Origin: JBBKWJ01 sp037968895 | Lineage (GTDB): Bacteria > Actinomycetota > Acidimicrobiia > Acidimicrobiales > SZUA-35 | Assembly (NCBI GenBank): GCA_037968895.1 | Contig: JBBKWJ010000142.1 | Coordinates: 1 to 44,755 of the forward strand | Reading direction: 5' to 3' | Length of the DNA stretch: 44,755 nt | In this document: piece by piece, positions 22,687 to 30,835 of the stretch | Numbering within the stretch: the first letter of the stretch is position 1 | How the letters are laid out: each line of letters begins with the position of its first letter | Notes under the pieces: generated by a model | Database searches by the model: none | Seen by the model: only the letters and a program-made list of their open reading frames with translations | What the model was told of the DNA's origin: nothing | Made by a program: the position numbers and the translations under genes

Positions 22687-24573
22687 CTACGGTTCGACGA
22701 TGGCGAACCCTGACTGGAAGGTGTCGAGATTGTCGAAGATTGCGCCAAGTGCCGCAACATCTCCTGACACTGTCGCGATGCCTTGATCAATCAGACTGGC
22801 GAAGACTGCGCCTTCTGCTACTGCGATCGAGAACGCTTCTCGCTCAATTGCCACCGACGCATCTGCGTTGTCGTCAACCCGGTCTGGCCTGAAGTGGAGC
22901 GCCCGGTTTTGCAGCCCAGAAACCCAACGCTCATCGAGATCGGTGAAGTGCCAGTTGATCGTGCTCCTCAGGCCACCGACGTCTTCGGCCCGTAAGCGCA
23001 CTGCCATGGTTTCGAATACCTGAGCGACCGAGAGGGCCCTCGCAAAGCCTCGGCGCATCGCATTTCGTGGCTCAGGGTGTCCGTGGCGCAGCTCCTGAGC
23101 GCCAGTCAAGAAGGCGTTTCTGAAGGTCGCTGACTCAGACTGGTAACCGAGTTGTTCGAGCGCGTCTGCTTGGAGTTGTCGGCCTGCGACATTTGATGGG
23201 TCAGCAAAAACAAGGTGGTTAACGACTTCAGCAACCCAGCGATAGTCACCCTCGTCAAACGAGACCCTGGCCTTCTCGATAAGTGCGTCAGCACCACCGG
23301 CGAGTGCGACGTAGCGAGGGCCAGCCTCGGTCGGCGGCAACATCCAGAGGTGCGCAGGGTTGCCGTCGTACCAGCTGAGATAGCGCTGGTACACGGCCTT
23401 GATGTTGTGGGCAAGGTGTCCGTAGTAGCCCGCGACATGGGAGTCGCCCTGAAACTCGACGGGCAACTCAAGCATGTCGCCGATCTCGATCCCGGTGTAT
23501 CCATGGTTCGAATACCTCATTGTCTGGTCGTGGATCCACCGATACAGGTCGCGCTGGAGTTCCATGAACTCTCGCACGTCATCAACTCCCCAGCGAGGCC
23601 AGTGGTGCGAGGCAAACATGACCTTCGTGTCGGCTCCAAAAAGTTCGAGTGCCTCGTCGATGTACTTCGACCAGTTCAACGAGTTTCTGGCCTGCGCGCC
23701 CCGAATCGGCACAAGATTGTGCATGGTGTGCGTGCAGTTCTCAGCCATGCACAGCCAGCCGAAGTCGGGAAAGAAGAAGTTCATCTCCGCGGGGGCCTCA
23801 GCCTCTGGCGTCAGCTGGAAAATAATTCTGATGCCGTCGACTACAAGTTCCTCACCGGTGTATGTGATGTCTTCGGTAGGAGCGATGAGTGTCGGCGCCG
23901 AAAGCGGCACCGCCTTGCCAAGCCCGCAGTCGACATGGCCGCGAGGCCCAGCCGGCAAGAATGGTCCGAACTGATAGCCGGCACGACGAGACATCGCGTA
24001 GCCAGCGATGACGTTCTCGGCTACTGCCTCGGTCATGAAGTGTTCGGGAGCGATTATTCGACATTCGCCCGCGTCGACCTGCTCCTGCGTGATGATGCCA
24101 GTGACACCGCCAAAGTGGTCGGAGTGAGAGTGCGTGTAGATGATGGCTACGACCGGTCGAGGTCCAAGCGTGTCGTTCGCGAGCTCAAGGCACGCCGCGG
24201 CGGTAACCGGCGAAGTCAACGGATCAATAATTACCCAGCCAGTCTCACCCTCGATGAAGGTGATGTTTGAGAGGTCGTAGCCCCTGGCCTGCCATACCTT
24301 CGGGGCGACTTCGAAAAGCCCATGAATGTTGTTGAGCTGGGCCTGGCGCCACAAGCTCGGATTGACCGTGTCTGGGTTTGGTTCACCTTGCTGAATGAAG
24401 TCGTAACGGGAGCAGTCCCAGGCGTTGCCGAACTCGCCGACAATGACCCCAGTCGGGTGTTGAGCAATGAGGCCACGCGATGCACGTTCGAAGTCGGCGT
24501 CGACGAATCCGAGGTCCCGCGGCATGTTTCGGGTCTGCGTTGACGGACTGGCATCTTTGGGTTCTAACGACAT
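22687..24573 (-). CDS. Alkylsulfatase (SdsA1-like, metallo-beta-lactamase fold)
   Basis: A 628-residue enzyme that would hydrolyse alkyl sulfates to alcohol and sulfate. The metallo-beta-lactamase motif THSHSDHFGG (147-156) provides the first metal ligands, AENCTHTMHNL is the characteristic acidic/His segment of the family, and ASHHWPRWG comes later. The dimerisation domain follows, and a C-terminal SCP2-like domain binds the alkyl chain. There is no signal peptide, so unlike secreted SdsA1 it should be cytoplasmic. The ATG at 24573 is chosen over one at 24603, which would collide with the divergent NamZ-like gene. It suggests use of sulfated surfactants or natural alkyl sulfates as carbon or sulfur source. 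Confidence 0.88.
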   Translation of the reverse strand: MSLEPKDASPSTQTRNMPRDLGFVDADFERASRGLIAQHPTGVIVGEFGNAWDCSRYDFIQQGEPNPDTVNPSLWRQAQLNNIHGLFEVAPKVWQARGYDLSNITFIEGETGWVIIDPLTSPVTAAACLELANDTLGPRPVVAIIYTHSHSDHFGGVTGIITQEQVDAGECRIIAPEHFMTEAVAENVIAGYAMSRRAGYQFGPFLPAGPRGHVDCGLGKAVPLSAPTLIAPTEDITYTGEELVVDGIRIIFQLTPEAEAPAEMNFFFPDFGWLCMAENCTHTMHNLVPIRGAQARNSLNWSKYIDEALELFGADTKVMFASHHWPRWGVDDVREFMELQRDLYRWIHDQTMRYSNHGYTGIEIGDMLELPVEFQGDSHVAGYYGHLAHNIKAVYQRYLSWYDGNPAHLWMLPPTEAGPRYVALAGGADALIEKARVSFDEGDYRWVAEVVNHLVFADPSNVAGRQLQADALEQLGYQSESATFRNAFLTGAQELRHGHPEPRNAMRRGFARALSVAQVFETMAVRLRAEDVGGLRSTINWHFTDLDERWVSGLQNRALHFRPDRVDDNADASVAIEREAFSIAVAEGAVFASLIDQGIATVSGDVAALGAIFDNLDTFQSGFAIVEP

Positions 24574-24624
24574 CGCAATAGTGTGACTACCCTGCTCGAC
24601 CATGACAAGTTGGGGTGGACATCG

Positions 24625-26010
24625 ATGAGAGTAGCTGGGGCTTCGCTCCCGTTGAAGCGGCTTCGGTTCATGATTGGTCTAGGCGTCACGGTTCTTTTCG
24701 GCTGCAGTTCGCTGCCCGCATCCGACGTCGCTCAGGAAGCGACTCCGACTTCTGTCACGACAACCGAGACGACATCGACAGTGGCGCCAACCACAACGAC
24801 CGCGGCCCCAACGACGACCCTCCCCGTAGAACCATCAGTGAGCACCGGGGCCGACCGCCTCGTCGCTAACGGATTCCGCGAGGTGGCAGGACAGCGAGTC
24901 GGTCTCATTGCCAACCACACCGCCGTTGTCGGCGATGCTCACCTCATCGACCTGATGGCGTCAAATGAGGCCGTATCGCTCACTGCCCTCTTCGCGCCCG
25001 AACACGGAGCGCGGGGCCAAGGCGACGCGGGCGAAGCACAACAAGACGGTCTCGATGAGCAGACCGGGGTCCCGATCTACAGCCTGTACGGCGACACGAA
25101 GCAACCAAGCCAGGCGATGCTCAACGACGTCGATGTGCTTGTGTACGACATGCAAGATGTTGGCTGCCGCTTTTACACGTTTATCTCCACACTCGGTCTG
25201 GCGATGCAGGCTGCCGCCGAGGCTGGCATTCCGTTCGTCGTACTCGATCGTCCGAACCCAAACCCTGGTCCATCAGCTGGCTTCGTGCTTGAGCCTTCGC
25301 AACGAAGCTTCATCGGCCAATACGAAATTCCTGCAACGTACGGGCTCACCGTCGGCGAACTCGCGCTTGCGATCAAGGGCGAGGGTTGGCTGAGCGGCTT
25401 GGACCAACTCGATCTCACCGTGATCCCCCTTGAGGGTTGGGATCATTCGATGTTCTGGGACGATCGGCCGTGGTTGGCTCCTAGCCCAGGCCTCCCGTCC
25501 ATCGCTAGTGCGAGGCTTTATCCCGGCACGGTCCTCTTCGAAGCAACCAATCTCTCGTGGGGGCGTGGGACGGACGCCCCGTTCGAGCAGTTCGGGGCGC
25601 CATGGCTAGATGCTCAAGAACTCTCGGCTCGTCTGAACTCGTTGGCCGACATCACACCGGAGCTGACCGGAGTCGACTTCCTCGCGACAACGTTTACCCC
25701 TGCGAGGCTCGACTACATGACGGCCGATCCTCAGTTCGTCGGCGAGGAGGTGCCGGCGGTACGGATGATCGTCAGCGACCCTGGCGAAATCGAACCGGTA
25801 GCGCTTGGGGTCTACGTCATTGCCGAGCTTTTGGCCATGCACAGCCAGGCGGCAATCGAACGCCCGGAAACCTTCGACCTTCTGGTTGGAACGGCTGATC
25901 TTCGTAGCGGCCTAGAGCAAGGAACATCGGCGTCAGACCTAGTCGCGTCGTGGTCAGCGGCAACGGTCGCATTCGACCTGCAGATGATGCCGTACCGGCT
26001 ATACCCGTAA
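24625..26010 (+). CDS. namZ: NamZ-like exo-N-acetylmuramidase lipoprotein (DUF1343)
   Basis: A 461-residue exported lipoprotein. The signal peptide (positively charged KRLR, hydrophobic core) ends in the lipobox LFGC with Cys27. A Thr/Ala/Pro linker follows (ETTSTVAPTTTTAAPTT), like the one in the hydrolase at 18346. The DUF1343 domain shows FAPEHGARGQGDAGE, YDMQDVGCRFYTFISTL, LDRPNPN and the late motif PGTVLFEATNLSWGRGT, all characteristic of NamZ, which removes terminal N-acetylmuramic acid from peptidoglycan fragments. This points to cell-wall recycling or scavenging outside the membrane. The ATG at 24625 is preferred; a GTG at 24583 would overlap the divergent alkylsulfatase region. Confidence 0.85.
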   Translation: MRVAGASLPLKRLRFMIGLGVTVLFGCSSLPASDVAQEATPTSVTTTETTSTVAPTTTTAAPTTTLPVEPSVSTGADRLVANGFREVAGQRVGLIANHTAVVGDAHLIDLMASNEAVSLTALFAPEHGARGQGDAGEAQQDGLDEQTGVPIYSLYGDTKQPSQAMLNDVDVLVYDMQDVGCRFYTFISTLGLAMQAAAEAGIPFVVLDRPNPNPGPSAGFVLEPSQRSFIGQYEIPATYGLTVGELALAIKGEGWLSGLDQLDLTVIPLEGWDHSMFWDDRPWLAPSPGLPSIASARLYPGTVLFEATNLSWGRGTDAPFEQFGAPWLDAQELSARLNSLADITPELTGVDFLATTFTPARLDYMTADPQFVGEEVPAVRMIVSDPGEIEPVALGVYVIAELLAMHSQAAIERPETFDLLVGTADLRSGLEQGTSASDLVASWSAATVAFDLQMMPYRLYP

Positions 26011-26057
26011 CGGGCAGAGGGAGATGACTCACAAGCCGGATCCTGTGCTATCACTCT

Positions 26058-26390
26058 GTGATGTCTGTTGTGAAGATCAATGCCCTTGAGATTCCGCCCC
26101 AAGCGGGCGACGCGATCGTCAAACGGTTCTCCGCCCGGCTCGACGCACTTTCGGAAGTTCATGGCTTTGAAGGATTCGAACTCCTCAAGCCAACCGGTGA
26201 AAATGAAAAGCGTTGGTTCGTCTACTCTCGCTGGTCAAGTGAAGAGACCTACCAGGCATGGCGCGACAGCGAGACTTTTGCCAACAGTCACGGCGGCCCA
26301 CCAAAGGCCGACAACGCAGAGCAAAAGCCCGTCTCGACAGGGTCGGCCGTGCTTGAGTTCGAGGTCGTTGCGTCAGCCGACCCCGCGTAG
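26058..26390 (+). CDS. mhuD: MhuD-like haem-degrading monooxygenase
   Basis: A 110-residue ABM-fold protein. The N-terminus VVKINALEIP matches mycobacterial MhuD (VVKINAIEVP), including the catalytic Asn. A later W-containing segment (YQAWRDSETF) keeps the catalytic tryptophan, and a His follows in NSHGGPPK where MhuD has its haem-ligating His. The terminal strand VLEFEVV also matches. It would open haem to release iron without carbon monoxide, as MhuD does, probably with haem as an iron source. It stands 47 bases downstream of the NamZ-like gene on the same strand. Only 5 bases separate its stop from the stop of the convergent PHA synthase gene. Confidence 0.82.
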   Translation: MMSVVKINALEIPPQAGDAIVKRFSARLDALSEVHGFEGFELLKPTGENEKRWFVYSRWSSEETYQAWRDSETFANSHGGPPKADNAEQKPVSTGSAVLEFEVVASADPA

Positions 26391-26395
26391 CCTGC

Positions 26396-27472
26396 CTACG
26401 ACTGCCCGGCAATCCAGTTCGTAATTCCTGGCACCGCAACCTTGTGAGCGGTCCGGCCAACAAAGAGGCCGACGTGCCCGGCTGAGAGCTCAAGTGATTC
26501 GTTAACTTTGGAACCGACGAGATCGTTGAGCGGCTTCGACGCCGCGCACGGAACGATGTGGTCACGGGTGCCATATACATTGAGAAAAGGCACTTTGATC
26601 GAGCTAAGGCTGATCGGCTTGCCATTGGACTCAAGCGTGTCGTTCATGAACGCGTTGTCGCCGACAAGCATCTCGGTTGTCTGACGGAATGCCTCCCGCG
26701 CGAACGGGATCTGATCGTCGCCCCACATGGTGATGGCGTTGTGTGCTGCCACGTACTCGTCGTTCCAAAGGTTCGCAACGAGGGCCACCTTGGCCGCGAG
26801 ATCTGCGGTTGGAGTGAGGGCTCGGATTGCGCCACCGACATAGTCGCCAGAGACGTTGCCGTGATCATCGAGCAGGGCATCAATATCAAAATTCTTTGAC
26901 GTGCCTTGCCGGTAAGACTCTGGCAGGTGGTTCGCGTCGATTGGCGTGGCGAGAGTGACCAAGCACCGCAAGCGAGTTTTCTTGTTCGCGGCGGCGTAGA
27001 ACAGAGCCAGGACGCCGCCGAAGCAATAGCCGAGCATCGACACCTTCTTCGACTTCGACGTTTTGCAGACCTGGCTCACGATCTCGGGCAAGTAGTCGCA
27101 ACTATAGGTCTCGAGTGAGTGGCGAACTTCGGCCGCGTCAGGCACGCCCCAGTCGATGAGATAGACATCGAAACCTTGCGCCAGCAAAGCCTCAATCATT
27201 GAGTTGCCTGGACGCAGATCAAAGATGTAGCTGCGGTTGACCAAGCTGTGTACCAACAGCAGCGGCGTGCCGATAGTGCGCGTGTCGCTGCGATATCGCC
27301 AGAGCTCTACCTTGTCGCGCGACCACACCACGTCTTTCGGGGTGTTCGCCATCGTTGGTTTATCAAGCCTGGCGTAGTGAAGTACGGCGTTCTTGAGGCG
27401 CTTGTTGTTGCGCTCGCTCTCGACCAAAGCCCGGTCGATGAGTGAGCTCCAACCGTTACTCTTTTCCGTCAT
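26396..27472 (-). CDS. phaC: Class III poly(3-hydroxyalkanoate) synthase, PhaC subunit
   Basis: A 358-residue alpha/beta hydrolase-fold synthase that polymerises 3-hydroxyacyl-CoA into storage polyester. The lipase-box variant LGYCFGG has the catalytic Cys150, with Asp304 in YGTRDHIVP and His333 in SAGHVGLFVG completing the triad. The length of about 355 matches class III PhaC, which needs a PhaE partner, rather than the roughly 560-residue class I form. The gene before it in the operon, at 27456, is a very small PhaE-like protein that overlaps this start by 17 bases. Polymer storage fits the acyl-CoA genes elsewhere in the window, though no phaA or phaB is adjacent. Confidence 0.88.
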   Translation of the reverse strand: MTEKSNGWSSLIDRALVESERNNKRLKNAVLHYARLDKPTMANTPKDVVWSRDKVELWRYRSDTRTIGTPLLLVHSLVNRSYIFDLRPGNSMIEALLAQGFDVYLIDWGVPDAAEVRHSLETYSCDYLPEIVSQVCKTSKSKKVSMLGYCFGGVLALFYAAANKKTRLRCLVTLATPIDANHLPESYRQGTSKNFDIDALLDDHGNVSGDYVGGAIRALTPTADLAAKVALVANLWNDEYVAAHNAITMWGDDQIPFAREAFRQTTEMLVGDNAFMNDTLESNGKPISLSSIKVPFLNVYGTRDHIVPCAASKPLNDLVGSKVNESLELSAGHVGLFVGRTAHKVAVPGITNWIAGQS

Positions 27473-27761
27473 CAGTGCGCTCCTGCTTCAGCTCATCAAG
27501 TTGACGGTTGACTGACCGCAACTGTCGTTCCAGATTCGCGATCTGCACCGATACCTTGCGCACGTCGGAGCCGGCCGGCATGTTCCACGTGTGCAACACC
27601 CGACTTGCGACCTTGCCAACATCTTCTAAGAACCGCTTTCGAACGGCGATTGCGACCGTGAGTGCCTCGATAACCTCTGGTGTCGCCATCAGATTGGTGA
27701 GCGCTGGACTCACGGCCCGCTCCGCTTCATCGAAGGCTTTTTTCCAGACAGGTGTATCCAT
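27456..27761 (-). CDS. Short PhaE-like PHA synthase partner subunit
   Basis: A 101-residue protein directly before phaC. The C-terminal half (NMPAGSDVRKVSVQIANLER, then a Leu/Arg-rich coiled coil to LDELKQE) resembles the C-terminal part of PhaE subunits, where an LP(T/S)-x-x-D(V/L) motif precedes a heptad helix. Full PhaE proteins of class III synthases are about 300-400 residues, so this one is roughly a third of that. The ATG at 27761 with GGGAG just upstream is preferred over the TTG/ATG option at 27794. It overlaps phaC by 17 bases, so the two are coupled. If it is the real partner, the module is a minimal class III synthase. Confidence 0.65.
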   Translation of the reverse strand: MDTPVWKKAFDEAERAVSPALTNLMATPEVIEALTVAIAVRKRFLEDVGKVASRVLHTWNMPAGSDVRKVSVQIANLERQLRSVNRQLDELKQERTDDGKE

Positions 27762-27820
27762 TGGCCCACTCCCAGTTGGGCGAGATCTTAGCATCCACCT
27801 CTCAGTTCAGATCAATGGGC

Positions 27821-28582
27821 TTATCGGACCTCAACGATCACCGGCGCGTGGTCGGACGGCCTGAGGCCAGCCCGCTCCTCCCGATCGATCGTCACCGAAG
27901 TGACCCGGTTGGCGACCTCCTCGGAGCACAGTGCAAGGTCGATTCGGAGGCCCTGGTTCTTTTCGTACTGGTTCGGTCTGTAACTCCACCACGTGAACAC
28001 GCCCTCACCCGGATGATGCTCTCGCATCACATCTCTGAGGCCGAGGTCAGTAAGTGCAACAATCGCCGCCCGCTCCGGTGGGCTGGCGTGCGTCCGCTTC
28101 TTCCACCGACTCGGGTCGTAGATGTCCGCGTCAGCAGGAGCCACGTTGAAGTCGCCAGCAACAAAGTTCGGTTCTGAGAGGTCGATCGACGCACGAAGTC
28201 GCTCAAGCCAGACGAGCTTGAATAGATAGTGCGGGTCGTCGAGTTCTCGACCGTTCGGGACGTACACAGACCAAAACCTGATGCCAGCACAGACCGCAGA
28301 GATCACCCTCGCTTCGTCGAAGGGCGCCCTGGCTACTCCAGAGAAGCCACGACGAACATCGTCCATCCCAATCCGACTGAGAATGGCAACTCCATTCCAG
28401 TGGTCAACGCCGAAATGGGCAGTCTCATAGCCCAGTCTCTCGTACTCATCGAATTCGATCGCGTCGTCTTTGCATTTCGTCTCTTGCAGCAGCACGATGT
28501 CGACGTCTGATCGCTCAAGCCAGTCGACGACTCGGCCGTGACGCGCTCGAATCGAGTTGACGTTCCATGTCGCGATGCGCAT
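27821..28582 (-). CDS. xthA: Exodeoxyribonuclease III
   Basis: A 253-residue DNA repair nuclease of the ExoIII/AP endonuclease family. The start is textbook: MRIATWNVNSIRARHGRVVDW. The catalytic Glu lies in LLQETKCKD, the YVPNGRELD and VAGDFNVAP segments carry further active-site residues (Asp and Asn), and the end has SDHAPVIVEV with the catalytic Asp-His pair. It cleaves at abasic sites and removes 3'-blocking ends. It is divergent from the DUF4214 gene and shares no evident operon; the PhaE-like gene follows after about 60 bases on the same strand. Confidence 0.93.
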   Translation of the reverse strand: MRIATWNVNSIRARHGRVVDWLERSDVDIVLLQETKCKDDAIEFDEYERLGYETAHFGVDHWNGVAILSRIGMDDVRRGFSGVARAPFDEARVISAVCAGIRFWSVYVPNGRELDDPHYLFKLVWLERLRASIDLSEPNFVAGDFNVAPADADIYDPSRWKKRTHASPPERAAIVALTDLGLRDVMREHHPGEGVFTWWSYRPNQYEKNQGLRIDLALCSEEVANRVTSVTIDREERAGLRPSDHAPVIVEVR

Positions 28583-28689
28583 CTCACGAGACTAGGCCGC
28601 TAGCCGAATAAGGAAACTGCCCAGCCGACATGAGTTGATTGGCCTACGTTCGACTCAAGCCTCGGGCCATACAGGTCGAAGAACCTCCT

Positions 28690-30132
28690 ATGCGTTCTAG
28701 CCCCATGAAACGATCTCTTGCCGCGCGTCGATTGGCTTCACTTGCCCTCGCGCTGATTCCTGCTCTTGGCGTTGTCGTGATTCCAACTGCGAACGAAGCT
28801 CAGGCGGCCACCGGCTGGGATGTCACCGTCTCCCCGCCGGCAATGTCGGCACCGACGCGAATCGAGTTGTCGGCATCAACGCCAACTGAGTTTCTACCCG
28901 CCTGGGGGATTCTTTGTGCCGGACAGCACTATGCGGTCAACCTCGGCGAACACGAAGATGCCGTCATCACGATGGCCGGAAATGAACCACTCCCTTATCC
29001 GATCTGGATAGTCGGCGGCCGCAACGTTCGCGTCAGCGGCCTCGAGATGGTCCTCGCAACACAACCTGGCTGCGGCACTGGCCAACTACCGAATACCGGA
29101 AGCAGCGCCAAGAGTATCCACCCTCGAATTCCTGGCGCAATGGCGATTCGGCTTGAAAACTATGGCACCTCTTTCGTCGAGGGCGTTGACATTGATTTGA
29201 TGGGTGCCGAGGCCGACTGTTTCGTCGTCCGCAACCCGGCCAAGCTCACCAATGCCGTGGCCCGAAACCAGCGAAACGTGGTTCTCCAGAACACCTCATG
29301 CACTGGCGTCGAGGGACTTGGGCAATCAGCCATCGGCGACGGTGTGCACGGCGATCTCCTGCAGAACCAGGGCTACGACGTGATGAACTCGCTCACGATT
29401 GAGAACGTCTCAATGCGGACCAGCATGGAGGGCCTCGTCCTCCACGGCGATGGTCCGACGGCTGGGGCCAGAAACCTCACCATTCGACGCTTTGACTACG
29501 CCGCAGATACCCGGTTCGACGATGATGATGCATACGAACAGTTCGGAGTCGCGTTCGCCGCTTGGGCCGACCATTGGGTTCTCGACCAGGTGTACCTCGA
29601 TGACCCGAAGGGCAACAACTACGGCTTCGTCAACGACGACCGTCATGGCGCCATCGTCTCACCGTATGTCACCCTCAATGCTGGCGTGCACAACGGCCTT
29701 CCGCCGAGCGGAGCATTCGCCCCTCGCTGGAAAGCTGGCTTTGGCTACGTGTCGCCCCATGACGGTCTTGCTGGCAACGCTCTCGACCCCGTAGCTGGCG
29801 CGGTAAAGCGGCTCTACAAAGCGTCATTCGGTCGCAGCCCTGAGCCAGCCGGCCAGCTCTATTGGCAGCAAATAGTTCGTTCAGGCGTCGGTCTCTACTC
29901 TGTCGCTGAAGTGTTCCAAACGTCGCCCGAGTGGGCTGGCCGCTACGGGTCTACGCCCACGAATGAGCAAATCATTGATGCGCTCTATCGAAACGTGCTT
30001 GGCCGTCAGGGCGATGCAGGCGGGCGGTCATATTGGATTGGGCTTCTCAACGCCGGGCACGTCAACCGGGCACAGGTGCTCCTCGAGTTCTCCGAATCAG
30101 CCGAGAACAAAACTCGGACCGATACTAAATAG
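28690..30132 (+). CDS. Secreted protein with beta-helix-like region and DUF4214 domain
   Basis: A 480-residue exported protein. The signal peptide has KRSLAARR, a long hydrophobic core and a likely AQA-A cleavage near residue 38. The middle (about 80-350) is rich in short strand repeats with Asn and Gly (ENVSMRTSMEGLVLHGDG, ARNLTIRRFDYA) and looks like a right-handed parallel beta-helix of the pectate-lyase type. The C-terminal 110 residues are a DUF4214 domain, with VKRLYKASFGRSPEPAG and LYRNVLGRQGDAGG showing its two repeats. DUF4214 is common in secreted surface proteins of actinobacteria and marine bacteria. The target is unknown; a polysaccharide is a reasonable guess. A start at 28705 is also possible. 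Confidence 0.78.
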   Translation: MRSSPMKRSLAARRLASLALALIPALGVVVIPTANEAQAATGWDVTVSPPAMSAPTRIELSASTPTEFLPAWGILCAGQHYAVNLGEHEDAVITMAGNEPLPYPIWIVGGRNVRVSGLEMVLATQPGCGTGQLPNTGSSAKSIHPRIPGAMAIRLENYGTSFVEGVDIDLMGAEADCFVVRNPAKLTNAVARNQRNVVLQNTSCTGVEGLGQSAIGDGVHGDLLQNQGYDVMNSLTIENVSMRTSMEGLVLHGDGPTAGARNLTIRRFDYAADTRFDDDDAYEQFGVAFAAWADHWVLDQVYLDDPKGNNYGFVNDDRHGAIVSPYVTLNAGVHNGLPPSGAFAPRWKAGFGYVSPHDGLAGNALDPVAGAVKRLYKASFGRSPEPAGQLYWQQIVRSGVGLYSVAEVFQTSPEWAGRYGSTPTNEQIIDALYRNVLGRQGDAGGRSYWIGLLNAGHVNRAQVLLEFSESAENKTRTDTK

Positions 30133-30169
30133 ATCGGTCTCGACCTGTCGGCGGGCAGCTCGCATCGCC

Positions 30170-30784
30170 CTAGACAACAATGGCTCCGAGCTCCATTAGT
30201 TCGTTGATGGCGAGGCCGCCGTTCTCTGGTTCAAGGTTGACGGCGGCGGACGAGTCGACGGGCACGATCACTTCGTAGCCATTTGTGAGCGCGTCAATTG
30301 CGGTTGCCTTCACGCATACGTCAAGGGCGAGGCCAACGACAATGACGCGTTCGATGCCGCGCTCGACAAGCAGGTCATTGAGTTTGGTCGGGATTGTCTC
30401 GTTCGTTTCGGGATCACGCATCGTGAAACCGGAGTAGCCGTCCTCTCCCCCCGTACCTTTTCGCACGATGGGGCCAGTAACCACGAGGTCGTCACAAAGC
30501 TCGGCGCCCCAGGTGTCACGAACACAATGCACCGGCCAAACCCCGCCTGACGTCACGAAATGTGGGGTCTGTTCGGGATGCCAGTCTTGGGTGTACACAA
30601 CAAAAGCACCCGCGGCGTCCGCACGGGCGATGTGCTCGTTGATTCGGGTGACCAGTTCTTCGCCGCCAGTCACATAAAGGCTGCCATTTGGCAAGGCGAA
30701 GTCATTCTGCATGTCAACTACAATCAGCGCGGTCGTCTGATCAAAGACGATTGCTCCAGTGTCGTTCGCTTGGTGCGTGGTCAC
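30170..30784 (-). CDS. pncA: Nicotinamidase
   Basis: A 204-residue isochorismatase-fold amidohydrolase. The catalytic triad is in place: Asp24 in VVDMQNDF, Lys109 in IVRKGTGG and Cys157 in GLALDVCVKATA. The metal-site segment TQDWHPEQTPHF is the PncA type, separating it from isochorismatases. It converts nicotinamide to nicotinate. It is divergent from pncB with only 51 bases between, so the two NAD-salvage genes share one promoter region and act in consecutive steps. Confidence 0.9.
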   Translation of the reverse strand: MTTHQANDTGAIVFDQTTALIVVDMQNDFALPNGSLYVTGGEELVTRINEHIARADAAGAFVVYTQDWHPEQTPHFVTSGGVWPVHCVRDTWGAELCDDLVVTGPIVRKGTGGEDGYSGFTMRDPETNETIPTKLNDLLVERGIERVIVVGLALDVCVKATAIDALTNGYEVIVPVDSSAAVNLEPENGGLAINELMELGAIVV

Positions 30785-30835
30785 AGTTCTCTCCAGAATG
30801 TCATTTTGGCTGCAATTTGGGTAAGGCTAGGAGAT

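Noticed and set aside
23215..24270. A 351-codon plus-strand open frame opposite the alkylsulfatase
   Set aside because: The sequence resembles no family and is rich in Arg/Val typical of antisense frames of high-GC genes, while the minus strand encodes a clear enzyme.
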